Shown here piece by piece: positions 36,273 through 43,416 of a stretch of DNA of 46,837 nt. Where the stretch lies: assembly GCA_025355325.1 (NCBI GenBank), contig JANXZX010000226.1, positions 1 to 46,837 on the forward strand, written 5' to 3'. The notes beneath the pieces are model-generated. The model was not told the DNA's origin. It saw only the letters and a list, made by a program, of their open reading frames with translations, and searched no databases. The stretch comes from Geobacteraceae bacterium. Its GTDB lineage: Bacteria; Desulfobacterota; Desulfuromonadia; Geobacterales; Pseudopelobacteraceae. The translations under genes were made by a program, and so were the position numbers. Each line of letters begins with the position of its first letter. Within the stretch, counting starts at the first letter, position 1.

Positions 36273-36563
36273 CTACATATCCTTAAAAAGCGATCCATTC
36301 ACAAGAAATCTCAACCCGTAATTGTTTTTGGAATCGATCCTGACAACTCTGCTGATGTGCTTTACAGGATAAAAAACAGCTTCATCCTTTAACTTTAAAG
36401 CAATCATATCACCTGCATGCAAGCGGGTCTTGCAATCAACCGTGACCAATGCTCCACCAGCAGATATATCGTTTAGCAACGCAGGATATGCACTACCGTC
36501 GCGATTTACCAGGTCACACTGTGAATTACAACTAACCCTGTAATGCTTCCTCTGATCACGCAT
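36273..36563 (-). CDS. PilZ-domain protein
   Basis: 96 aa, with GGGGGTAAGAT before ATG. A compact PilZ domain: c-di-GMP motif RKHYRV (residues 5-10) and DISAGGALV (D/N-x-S-x-x-G type), then the barrel segments GDMIALKLKDEAVFYPVKHI and VVRIDSKNNYGLRFL. It would bind cyclic di-GMP and act on an unidentified partner. It is the last core gene before the tRNA and island. Confidence 0.88.
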   Translation of the reverse strand: MRDQRKHYRVSCNSQCDLVNRDGSAYPALLNDISAGGALVTVDCKTRLHAGDMIALKLKDEAVFYPVKHISRVVRIDSKNNYGLRFLVNGSLFKDM

Positions 36564-36667
36564 ATCTTACCCCCGTCACTTACAGTACATTGTTAAAGGA
36601 TATACCATATATATGCATAATAATCTATATGGAAAAATAATTCCACGTCATACAGTACCTAAGCAAA

Positions 36668-36697
36668 CAGGGTGCCACGAATTAACGTAACACCCTG
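36668..36697 (-). terminator. Terminator downstream of the tRNA gene
   Basis: On the minus strand CAGGGTGTTACG pairs with CGTGGCACCCTG (two G-U wobbles), loop TTAATT, followed by TTTG. It lies 3 bp after the tRNA CCA end. Confidence 0.7.
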
Positions 36698-36700
36698 ATT

Positions 36701-36776
36701 TGGTGGAGATGAAGGGATTCGAACCCTCGACCCCTGCCTTGCGAACGTACCGCTCTCCCAACTGAGCTACATCCCC
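36701..36776 (-). tRNA. tRNA-Ala (anticodon CGC), probably hybrid with broken anticodon stem
   Basis: 76 nt with encoded CCA. The acceptor stem (GGGGATG/CATCTCC), D arm (GCTC..GAGC), T arm (GAGGG TTCGAAT CCCTT) and discriminator A all fit. The loop is TTCGCAA, giving anticodon CGC, alanine. The anticodon stem strands are GTACG and GGCAG, which form only 2 of 5 pairs. GTACG would need CGTAC; GGCAG would need CTGCC. The 3' half lies on the core side and the 5' half on the island side, so a strand exchange in the 7-nt loop could have made a hybrid. A sequencing error is unlikely to change several bases coherently. The tRNA may be inactive. Confidence 0.8.
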
Positions 36777-36926
36777 ATATCATACTATAAACAAATATAC
36801 ACAACAAATTCACTTGATTACCAAGGTATTACAAGCTACTGTATTTTTACTTTGTACATACTCGTTCATTCGTCAAACGCAATTTGCGCATTATCTCTGC
36901 CGCATATTTGCCGCATGGAGTTCAAT

Positions 36927-38189
36927 GTGTCTGACATCAAGAAGAAAATCTATATAGCCAGCAAGCTGTTCAAAAAACCGGAATTAGAAGACAAGCCGTA
37001 TCGCATATACGATACCGACATCAAAGGCTTTGTCGTACGTGTTCTGCCGTCCGGCAGGGTGAGCTACTACTATGAATACCGCAATGAGGCAGGGAAAAAC
37101 AAGAGTTTTTATATTGGAAGGCACGGCGACATCACCGCAGACCAAGCCCGTGATGTTGCCAAGAATAAATCTGCTGATAAAACCAAGGGTATAGACGTTC
37201 AAGCTGAAAAGAAGAAAAGCAAAAAGGTGGCTAAGGATAACCTCACTAAAACAATAGAAGGGTATATTGACGCTGAATATGAAGATTGGGCAAAAGCCAA
37301 CCTGACCTCAGGGGAAATAACCATTAAACGGATTAAAAGGAATTTTGTTCACTTGCTTGACACCCAAATGGAAGAGCTGACGTTGTGGGATTTAGAGAAG
37401 TGGCGAACGGAGCAACAGGCTAAAGGTAAGAAGCCGGTTACTGTCAACCGTGAAGTTTCTGATCTTAAAGCCATGCTTGCCAGAGCTAAAAAATGGGGAC
37501 ATATAAAACATCACCCTCTTGTTGATCTTGAACCACTTAAAATAGAAGAACTGCCACCGCCACGATATTTATCAATTGAAGAATCAAAGAGATTATTGGA
37601 TGCACTGAAAGACAGGGAAGAGAACAAGAGAATAGGAAGGGCAAGCGGAAACAAGTGGAGGGCAGAACGTAAAAAAGAATTGATGCCGGAGTTCGACAAG
37701 TATTTTGTTGATTATCTCAGACCGATGGTGTTGGTCAGTCTGTTCTCAGGGATAAGAAGAGGCGAGTTGTATAAACTGAAATGGGAAGACATAAACCTCG
37801 ATGGTCGTGTATTAGTCGTAAAGGGATCAAACGCAAAAAACAAAAAAACGAGGCACGTCCCGCTGCATCCCGAAATAGTTGCTGTTCTTAAAGCGTGGCA
37901 AGATCAAACCACGACTAAAGGTCTAATTTTCCCTAACTCAGAGGGAGAGCAATTCTATGACATTAAAAAGTCATGGAAAAAGCTCTTGCTTGCTGCAAAG
38001 ATTGAATCTTTCAGATGGCATGATCTACGTCACGACTTCGCTAGCCAACTTGCCATGAGCAGTGTTGACTTGAACACTGTCAGGGATTTGATGGGCCACT
38101 CTGACATAAGAATGACACTGCGCTACGCTCACTTATCACCGGAACACAAGGCAGAGGCTATCAACAAACTCGGCAGTAAAGGACTTTGA
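36927..38189 (+). CDS. Tyrosine integrase of the island
   Basis: 420 aa from GTG 36927, which has GGAG six nt upstream; ATG 36915 is an in-frame alternative lacking a site. N-terminal arm-binding (DUF4102-like) domain: KPYRIYDTDIKGFVVRVLPS, YYYEYRNEAGKNKSFYIG. A core-binding SAM-like region follows (ANLTSGEITIKRIKRNF). The catalytic domain carries the Arg (LFSGIRRGELYKLKW), Lys in VVKGSNAKNKK, HxxR (RWHDLRHDFA), second His (LMGHSDIRM) and nucleophile Tyr (TLRYAHLSPEH). It starts 150 bp from the tRNA and points away from it. Confidence 0.95.
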   Translation: MSDIKKKIYIASKLFKKPELEDKPYRIYDTDIKGFVVRVLPSGRVSYYYEYRNEAGKNKSFYIGRHGDITADQARDVAKNKSADKTKGIDVQAEKKKSKKVAKDNLTKTIEGYIDAEYEDWAKANLTSGEITIKRIKRNFVHLLDTQMEELTLWDLEKWRTEQQAKGKKPVTVNREVSDLKAMLARAKKWGHIKHHPLVDLEPLKIEELPPPRYLSIEESKRLLDALKDREENKRIGRASGNKWRAERKKELMPEFDKYFVDYLRPMVLVSLFSGIRRGELYKLKWEDINLDGRVLVVKGSNAKNKKTRHVPLHPEIVAVLKAWQDQTTTKGLIFPNSEGEQFYDIKKSWKKLLLAAKIESFRWHDLRHDFASQLAMSSVDLNTVRDLMGHSDIRMTLRYAHLSPEHKAEAINKLGSKGL

Positions 38190-38196
38190 GGGGACT

Positions 38197-38628
38197 ATGG
38201 AAACGAATATATTACCATTTTTAGTATGGGATGAACAGCTTGATACTGCTCTTGAACAGATTGCTCACGGCAACACTTCTGAAGGTTATGTTGTCTTGTC
38301 GCACTTTGTAAATACAGCTGGTTCTGGTGGCAACCCAGACCCCAAAGCCATGAAATTCGTTATAGAGGCTTTTAGTGAAATATTATTACAATATCACTCC
38401 GGCGATAAAATTGATTTTGCTACCGCTTTAAAAATGAAAAGGAGTCGGGGAAGAGCCTCCAAAGGTAAATTCTATCTTGCTCTTCGATATGGTGACGAGA
38501 TCACGCAGTTGCAGCAGTATGGTTTTACAAGTAAGAAAGCCTTTGCGATAGTAGCCAAAAAATATGGACATACCGATGAGACTATTGAAAAGTATTACAC
38601 TATATATAATAAGATTGCAGGGAATTAA
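38197..38628 (+). CDS. Hypothetical protein next to the integrase
   Basis: 143 aa, with GAGGGGACT before ATG and only 7 bp from the integrase stop, so likely co-transcribed. The N-terminus is acidic and helical; the C-terminal part (SRGRASKGKFYLALRYGDEI, FTSKKAFAIVAKKYGHTDET) is basic and helical and could bind DNA. I do not recognise a family. Possible directionality or transfer partner of the integrase; this is a guess from position only. Confidence 0.75.
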   Translation: METNILPFLVWDEQLDTALEQIAHGNTSEGYVVLSHFVNTAGSGGNPDPKAMKFVIEAFSEILLQYHSGDKIDFATALKMKRSRGRASKGKFYLALRYGDEITQLQQYGFTSKKAFAIVAKKYGHTDETIEKYYTIYNKIAGN

Positions 38629-38715
38629 CCGCATTTAAACACCCCGTTTAAAAGGCACCGCATTAAATCATCCCTTTATCAGCTAATCCACAAATTAAAA
38701 ATTTTCATTCATTAT

Positions 38716-38753
38716 CCTCCTGAGTCTACTAAAGACTACTAAAACTCAGGAGG
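38716..38753 (+). promoter_or_regulatory. Perfect hairpin sequestering the Shine-Dalgarno of the excisionase-like gene
   Basis: CCTCCTGAGT (38716-38725) is exactly complementary to ACTCAGGAGG (38744-38753), and the second arm contains the AGGAGG ribosome-binding site of ATG 38760. The 18-nt loop contains a tandem CTACTAAA repeat. Folded RNA would hide the site. The same palindrome could also be a DNA operator. Confidence 0.8.
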
Positions 38754-38759
38754 TCAGCA

Positions 38760-39005
38760 ATGTACAAAACCCCGCAACAAAAAAGAGGCTTCAAAGAAGA
38801 AGAGGCATCCGATTACCTCGGATTTTCTCGCTCATTCTTGCGACAAGGGAGAATGACGGGCGAACTCGAAAACAAAATCCCCCCACCACCGTTTATAAAA
38901 GTAGGTAATCGAGCCATCAGGTATCTCAAAGAAGATCTTGACGAGTGGCTTGACCAATTCCTCAAGTATCAGCACACCCACCAAACAATGAAAGGGGGTA
39001 ACTGA
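38760..39005 (+). CDS. AlpA/excisionase-like small DNA-binding protein
   Basis: 81 aa. A MerR-like/AlpA winged helix: EEEASDYLGFSRSFLRQGRM as helix-turn-helix, PPPFIKVGNRAIRYLKEDLD as wing, EWLDQFL as last helix. AlpA family members act as recombination directionality factors or regulators of integrase in P4-like elements. Its Shine-Dalgarno lies in a hairpin (38716-38753). It is followed by two small genes (ATG one base after its TGA). Confidence 0.85.
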   Translation: MYKTPQQKRGFKEEEASDYLGFSRSFLRQGRMTGELENKIPPPPFIKVGNRAIRYLKEDLDEWLDQFLKYQHTHQTMKGGN

Positions 39006-39006
39006 T

Positions 39007-39201
39007 ATGTCAAGCATGAGAGGAACAATGAAACTGGTAAACCCCTACACAGGCAGGATGGAGTGCAAAGTCTGCGGCGAATATCACAATGCTTGTATTC
39101 GTCCTATGTCAGGGGGGAAATATTACCGTGGTTCTTGGCAATGCAGATTCGGGTGCAAGCAAGAAGATGTCATACCCAAACACAAGGAGGTTACATTATG
39201 A
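39007..39201 (+). CDS. Small zinc-finger-like protein
   Basis: 64 aa. CKVCGEYH and the later CRFGC give a Cys pattern for one zinc site, with Arg/Lys/Tyr between. GGGGGTAACTGAT precedes ATG. The stop overlaps the next gene's start (ATGA). Small zinc-binding proteins of this sort are common in phage-like and integrative elements. No defined function. Confidence 0.75.
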   Translation: MSSMRGTMKLVNPYTGRMECKVCGEYHNACIRPMSGGKYYRGSWQCRFGCKQEDVIPKHKEVTL

Positions 39202-39728
39202 AACCAAATATTAAGACTATGCAGATAGGCTCAAAAAAAATAGAAACCGAGGTTCAACTGAGTTCAGAAAAAATGTGTGCCGAGTTAGCTGCTGCGAGAA
39301 AGAACCTAAGGAAAGTAAACGATAATTTTATGACTAATAATGTTCTGCTCAAATTAATTGATAAGCTGGTCGAATGCCTGTTCATTAAAGACGCAACGGA
39401 GTCAACTGATACGGCGTTCGATTATTTGTTTGCCGCTGAAGCGCATTACGAAGAGTTGCCTAAATCTTCCAATGAAGTAAGTAAAGAAAATCACAGAATT
39501 CTTTATGACATCCGTGAAGTAATTGACCATCTCAGTGATTTGGTCAATAGCGTCCCACCACCCCAGAGCGGATGCGACTTGTCGGAGAGTAAGGCAGATT
39601 TTTGTCCGACGATAAAGCAAGAAGATACCGTGTCTTACTGCTTTGCTGACTGCATTAGTGCAACAGCAAGTCACAGCACTATTTATTTTTTATTAGTAAT
39701 TTTTATTGACAATCCCATCTTCATATAA
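39198..39728 (+). CDS. Hypothetical protein of the island
   Basis: 176 aa from ATG 39198, with CAAGGAGGTTACATT upstream; the open frame extends to 39063 but that part overlaps the preceding gene and has no site. The first ~110 residues are helical (MCAELAAARKNLRKVNDNFM, VLLKLIDKLVECLFIKDATE, NHRILYDIREVIDHLSDLV). The C-terminal ~50 residues become Cys/Ser-rich and end in a short hydrophobic stretch (TIYFLLVIFIDNPIFI). I recognise no family. It may be a short coiled-coil protein. Confidence 0.65.
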   Translation: MKPNIKTMQIGSKKIETEVQLSSEKMCAELAAARKNLRKVNDNFMTNNVLLKLIDKLVECLFIKDATESTDTAFDYLFAAEAHYEELPKSSNEVSKENHRILYDIREVIDHLSDLVNSVPPPQSGCDLSESKADFCPTIKQEDTVSYCFADCISATASHSTIYFLLVIFIDNPIFI

Positions 39729-39745
39729 GATCGTATAAATATGAA
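39720..39745. repeat. 7-bp inverted repeat upstream of the small recombinase gene
   Basis: TTCATAT ... ATATGAA with a 12-bp spacer, overlapping the end of the 39198 gene. A TTGACA at 39706-39711 could be a -35 element, but I see no convincing -10 at 17 bp. Perhaps an operator of the 39797 gene. Confidence 0.3.
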
Positions 39746-39796
39746 TCCTAACTATTGACGTTAATTGCACTGAAGTTAGCATTCAAGGAGAACGCC

Positions 39797-40393
39797 ATGC
39801 CAAATCCTAATCACCCGAAAAAAGGTTCCATCATCAAGACTGAGCCAATCCGAGAACTGAAAGACATAAGGAACATCAAAAAGCTCTTGGCAGATAAGCC
39901 CCGTGATTTAGCCATATTCGTCATAGGCTGCAATACTGCATTAAGAAGTATCGACCTGCTCAAATTGAAAGTTGGACAGGTTAGGCACCTGAAAGTTGGT
40001 GACAGCCTGTGTGTCAGGGAGCAGAAGACCGGCAAGTCAAAAGACATCTGCATCAACAATGCAGTATTTGATGTAGTTCAAAAGCTCCTGAAGCATTTGG
40101 GGGAAGAGGCCAAAGATACTGACTACCTGTTCCAGAGTCGCAAAAGTCGGGGTAAGCTATCGACTCCTACACTCAATGCAATGGTCAAGTCGTGGTGTAA
40201 GGATATTCGCCTAAAAATTAACGCAGGATCACATACCCTTCGTAGGACAGCAGGTTACCAACATAGGGTTCAGTTCAATACAGATGTACCGACTTTGATG
40301 GTCATGTTCAACCACAGCACGCAACGTCAGACTCTATCGTATTTGGGGATTCAGGAACAGGACGTTCAGGATGCCTATATGAAAGAGATATGA
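39797..40393 (+). CDS. Catalytic-domain-only tyrosine recombinase
   Basis: 198 aa from ATG 39797 (AAGGAGAACGCC). It shows the catalytic residues of the tyrosine recombinases: Arg in GCNTALRSIDLLKLKVG, Lys in REQKTGKSKDICIN, HxLR in GSHTLRRTAGYQH, His in VMFNHSTQRQTLSYLGI with Tyr as candidate nucleophile. There is no arm-binding or SAM-like core-binding N-terminal domain; only ~30 residues precede the catalytic fold. Proteins of this size (FimB-like, or recombinases that rely on accessory factors) invert or resolve DNA. It is followed by a gene-free stretch with direct repeats that could hold its sites. Confidence 0.85.
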   Translation: MPNPNHPKKGSIIKTEPIRELKDIRNIKKLLADKPRDLAIFVIGCNTALRSIDLLKLKVGQVRHLKVGDSLCVREQKTGKSKDICINNAVFDVVQKLLKHLGEEAKDTDYLFQSRKSRGKLSTPTLNAMVKSWCKDIRLKINAGSHTLRRTAGYQHRVQFNTDVPTLMVMFNHSTQRQTLSYLGIQEQDVQDAYMKEI

Positions 40394-40871
40394 ATGTAGA
40401 GCCGGGCAAATGTCGTCAATAGACAAAATACCCAAAAAATTCACAATATTTTGTATTGAGCTGTCTCCTCAATATGAACTGAGAGAACACAAAATGGTTA
40501 GTTTTCACTAAATCCGGCGATACAAGTAGGTCAATGGGCAATTTGAATCGACCACTCGAATTGTCCAAAGTGTCTATGAAAATGACGTATTGATCCAAAA
40601 TGTCTCAGAATAAGAATGCTCAAAGACACTGATAGTTTAGGAAGAATTGGGAGCATGAAACAGAAACAAGCCATATAGCCATGCAGAGTGGCCGTTTGAA
40701 TCATTCACTCGAAATATCGAATGTCTCAAAGATGTTCGGAAACCTAGAATCGAATCAAATCCGGTTCAGGAAACATAGCTTTTCACGCAGGGGTTAAAAA
40801 ATAAATCACAGCGGCGACATTTAGTCCTGAATCCCTGTTCCATACCGAAACAGATTTATGGAGGTTACATC
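40394..40871. other. 478-bp gene-free stretch with imperfect direct repeats
   Basis: No open frame here has a ribosome-binding site and recognisable coding character. It contains the repeats at 40537 and 40690, further TGTCT-containing units at about 40570, 40601 and 40721, and the GGAGG (40864) of the next gene. No clear promoter is seen. Confidence 0.6.
40537..40737. repeat. Imperfect direct repeat pair between the recombinase and the 40872 gene
   Basis: GGCAATTTGAATCGACCACT(CGAA) at 40537 and GGCCGTTTGAATCATTCACT(CGAA) at 40690 agree at 19 of 24 positions, 153 bp apart. Each is followed by a degraded TGTCT-containing segment. They may be recombinase sites or iterons, or an old duplication. 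Confidence 0.55.
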
Positions 40872-42080
40872 GTGCAACAATTCTTGTTTGAAGATATGTC
40901 AAAGTCTCCTTCGGCAAATTACTGCCCTGCGGACTTGATGAGCGAGAACATTCCCTATGATGCAGTGGAAGCTTTGTTGGAGGATTTTCTACAAGATGAG
41001 TTATCAGAATTCGAGTTACTGGATGTGCAAGCGGTTCCTGAGACAAGCCAAAGCGTAAAATACAAGTACAGCTCCGGCTTGCAGAAAAGCATCCGTCGTG
41101 GTCACATTGATGATGCTGTCAAGTATGCCTTAACATATCACAGCGTTGATCCGATCGCCTTCTGGAACCGCCTTGTGATTATTTGCTTAGAAGATGGCGG
41201 CGTTGGTAATCCAATGGGAGTTGCGCTCACCCTTGCCGCCGCAAGAAGTAAAGTGCTCCGGCAAAGGCTTGGTGGGGATAAATTGGTAATCCACTACGTT
41301 GTCAAATTGCTGGCGGAATCAACGAAGGATAGAACGGTTGCCGATATGTATCAAATTCTTGATAACCGTTCCTTGTCTCCTGAAACCTTAACTGTTCTGA
41401 AATCTGCCACCCATCAAGAGCTATCAGATATTGTGTTGTCAGATCAGCACCCCTGTAACTTCCGAATTGCTGCGGCATGGATGTTGTGGGGAACAGACAA
41501 ACTGAAAAATGGCAGATTGCCACTACGAACCGGCGACCGTGATTTATTTGAAAACACCATTGAACGGCTGAAAGTACCGGGGATCGTCAAATATATCTGT
41601 TTGAGGGGAATGGTTGCGTGTCGATGCGCCATGAATCTGACTTACGCCTTTGTTTGGCTCATGATGAAGCAATCACCCTATACGAGAGTTATCGAAACAG
41701 CATTGCCGGTAACATTTTACATCAAGGGATTGCCTTCGGCGGCATACGACCAGCACACCAGAGACGGAAAGGCTGCATACCATTATTTCTACAAGACATG
41801 TGCTCCGGTAGATAATTTTCTGACAAGTAGGGGCATCGTGGGGAGTGATGAAATTGTAGCTGCCATCGGTATCAGTCTCTTTATTTCAGAAAGTGCTCTA
41901 CTCGACAAGAGGATTGATTTTGAGGGAGCAGAAAAGATTTACCAGATGACGGTTGAGGACGACTTCCGTAAAAACGGCCTGACGATGGAAGACGGGAGAG
42001 AACTATCAAAACTGATTCTGGATAACGCCGAAATTCTGCGCCGATCAAGAATTCGGGTGGTAGAGGGTAAAACGGTTTGA
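40872..42080 (+). CDS. Protein with RarA/MgsA C-terminal-like domain, no ATPase
   Basis: 402 aa from GTG 40872 (TATGGAGGTTACATC). The part SGLQKSIRRGHIDDAVKYAL, PIAFWNRLVIICLEDGGVGN and PMGVALTLAAARSKVLRQRL reads like the helical C-terminal domain of the AAA+ replication-associated protein RarA/MgsA (K-S-I-R-x2-D-x-D-A-A ... R-L-V-x-x-A-x-E-D-x-G-x-A-D-P), but there is no Walker A or B anywhere in the protein. The remaining 250 residues (TVADMYQILDNRSLSPETL, GAEKIYQMTVEDDFRKNG) are helical and unassigned. A DNA-replication or repair role is inferred only from this resemblance. Confidence 0.7.
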   Translation: MQQFLFEDMSKSPSANYCPADLMSENIPYDAVEALLEDFLQDELSEFELLDVQAVPETSQSVKYKYSSGLQKSIRRGHIDDAVKYALTYHSVDPIAFWNRLVIICLEDGGVGNPMGVALTLAAARSKVLRQRLGGDKLVIHYVVKLLAESTKDRTVADMYQILDNRSLSPETLTVLKSATHQELSDIVLSDQHPCNFRIAAAWMLWGTDKLKNGRLPLRTGDRDLFENTIERLKVPGIVKYICLRGMVACRCAMNLTYAFVWLMMKQSPYTRVIETALPVTFYIKGLPSAAYDQHTRDGKAAYHYFYKTCAPVDNFLTSRGIVGSDEIVAAIGISLFISESALLDKRIDFEGAEKIYQMTVEDDFRKNGLTMEDGRELSKLILDNAEILRRSRIRVVEGKTV

Positions 42081-42218
42081 TTCTGACCCTACCTACCCCC
42101 TTCACCTGCTCTTTATCACAGCTTACAAGATGAATTTGAAGCACATCAAACCACTTATACGCAAAACATTATCCAGCAACCGGATCAATGCCGATAAATC
42201 CAGAAGGCGGGGGCGAAC

Positions 42219-42398
42219 ATGCAAAAAGTAACAATCGACAGATACCGGATTGTACAGGCACCACAGACAGGGATCGGATGGGTTGCCGTTCAGGAGTGGG
42301 ATGATGCCATTGGAGAGTACCGGCACGTTTCCATATGCCGAAGCATGGGTGAGACAGAGGCCTTTATCATTAGAAGCATTTCAAAAGCCAGGACGTAA
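42219..42398 (+). CDS. Small hypothetical protein
   Basis: 59 aa, below the usual ORF cut-off. It starts at an ATG after GGCGGGGGCGAAC and runs to TAA. The composition looks like a folded small protein: an N-terminal strand (MQKVTIDRYRIVQA), GIGWVAVQEWDDAIGEYRHV, and a C-terminal helix (GETEAFIIRSISKAR). No other frame over this stretch looks better. No family recognised. Confidence 0.5.
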   Translation: MQKVTIDRYRIVQAPQTGIGWVAVQEWDDAIGEYRHVSICRSMGETEAFIIRSISKART

Positions 42399-42551
42399 TA
42401 AAAAAGTTCAGGACACTATCGAAGATAAATTTGTAATGAGATGTCCAGTATGATATATGATGAGGAGTATGGTCATGCCTAGTCATTTCAATAGCGTAAA
42501 TACAGACAAATCGACACGTTACATGCAACTAATAAATTAAGGATTTATTCC

Positions 42552-42761
42552 ATGACAGAGGAAAATGTTGAAGAAGAAATTCTGTTTTCTGGCGAAAAAA
42601 ATAGAGTTTTAAGTATAATTAAGACATGCGAAAAATGTGGGCGGAAATACCATCCACGCAGAACAGGATATGAGTATTTTAGTCGATTCTGCTCGCAGGC
42701 ATGTACAAAAAAAGGAAGAGGTAAAGGTCTCACTATACCCAAACCTAAGGTAGATAAGTAA
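42552..42761 (+). CDS. Small zinc-finger protein
   Basis: 69 aa, AAGGATTTATTCC before ATG. CEKCGRKYHP and FCSQACTKKG give a C-x2-C ... C-x3-C zinc motif like that of small Cys4 fingers. The tail is Lys-rich. It ends 17 bp from the converging nuclease-like gene, with no clear terminator between them. Confidence 0.65.
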   Translation: MTEENVEEEILFSGEKNRVLSIIKTCEKCGRKYHPRRTGYEYFSRFCSQACTKKGRGKGLTIPKPKVDK

Positions 42762-42778
42762 CATAAGAGAGTAATCGG

Positions 42779-43402
42779 CTACCTTGTTTCAGTAACGTCT
42801 ATATCCCAATGCTCTGCTTTCCTTACAATTCCCTGTTCAAGTATTTCTTCGTTGATAAACTTGCCATAACACTCTTTCATTTCGGTGTATGTATAAACTC
42901 TATTTGAAATGTGAGCTATTATTACTTCAAAAACTTTATCTAAAGAATCTGCTTCTACTGAATTTCTATAATCCAATATCAATTTGCCCTTCATTGATAA
43001 TACGTCGTGTTTTTTTATAGGTCTATTTACTCTAAGTTTAGGCATTAAAAACAGGTCTAAAATAGAATACCAGTAATACTGGTGCGTTAAATAGTCCCTT
43101 ATCAGCAATCCAGAATAAGGAGCATATGCTAATATTTTTCTGGTTGAAAGTTCATCTACTATAAATGTGTGCTTTTCATCATTGTCGCAAATCAAAGGCC
43201 AGTTAGTAGTATTGTATTTTTGTCTTTTTTCTTTGACTTCTAAATAAATATTTCGTAATGGCGCATCAATGTTATTCACATCACGGATTATGTCTTTCAA
43301 TGTAAAATCTAATTTTTTATAATCTGAAGAGTTGTCGATAAAATCATATTTACGTAGTTTGAAATACGACTTTAGTTCTTGTTCAAAACTTTCGATTCCC
43401 AT
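42779..43402 (-). CDS. Putative PD-(D/E)XK nuclease
   Basis: 207 aa. The nuclease core is at residues 29-60: D32 in KLDFTLKDII and E55-x-K57 in IYLEVKEKRQKY, the metal-binding pattern of PD-(D/E)XK restriction enzymes. The rest (YAPYSGLLIRDYLTHQYYWY, KGKLILDYRNSVEADSLDKV) is unassigned. It is downstream of the 43417 gene (14 bp away) and of the XRE gene, all on the minus strand, so it is in the same operon as the controller. It may be the restriction enzyme or an accessory subunit. Low G+C, unlike the core genes. Confidence 0.6.
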   Translation of the reverse strand: MGIESFEQELKSYFKLRKYDFIDNSSDYKKLDFTLKDIIRDVNNIDAPLRNIYLEVKEKRQKYNTTNWPLICDNDEKHTFIVDELSTRKILAYAPYSGLLIRDYLTHQYYWYSILDLFLMPKLRVNRPIKKHDVLSMKGKLILDYRNSVEADSLDKVFEVIIAHISNRVYTYTEMKECYGKFINEEILEQGIVRKAEHWDIDVTETR

Positions 43403-43416
43403 GGATTTCCCTAGGC

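Noticed and set aside
36121-36321. 65-aa plus-strand frame between the small secreted protein and the PilZ gene
   Set aside because: No Shine-Dalgarno, overlaps the PilZ gene end and has no recognisable domain.
36852-38189. CRISPR or defence-system genes in the island
   Set aside because: No repeat-spacer array and no Cas-like proteins; the defence content I can see is the restriction-modification locus.
40416-40598. 60-aa minus-strand frame in the gene-free stretch
   Set aside because: No ribosome-binding site and no recognisable features; left as non-coding.
42130-42231. 33-aa basic peptide frame before the 59-aa gene
   Set aside because: Too short, weak ribosome-binding site and overlap with a better candidate; could still be a leader peptide.
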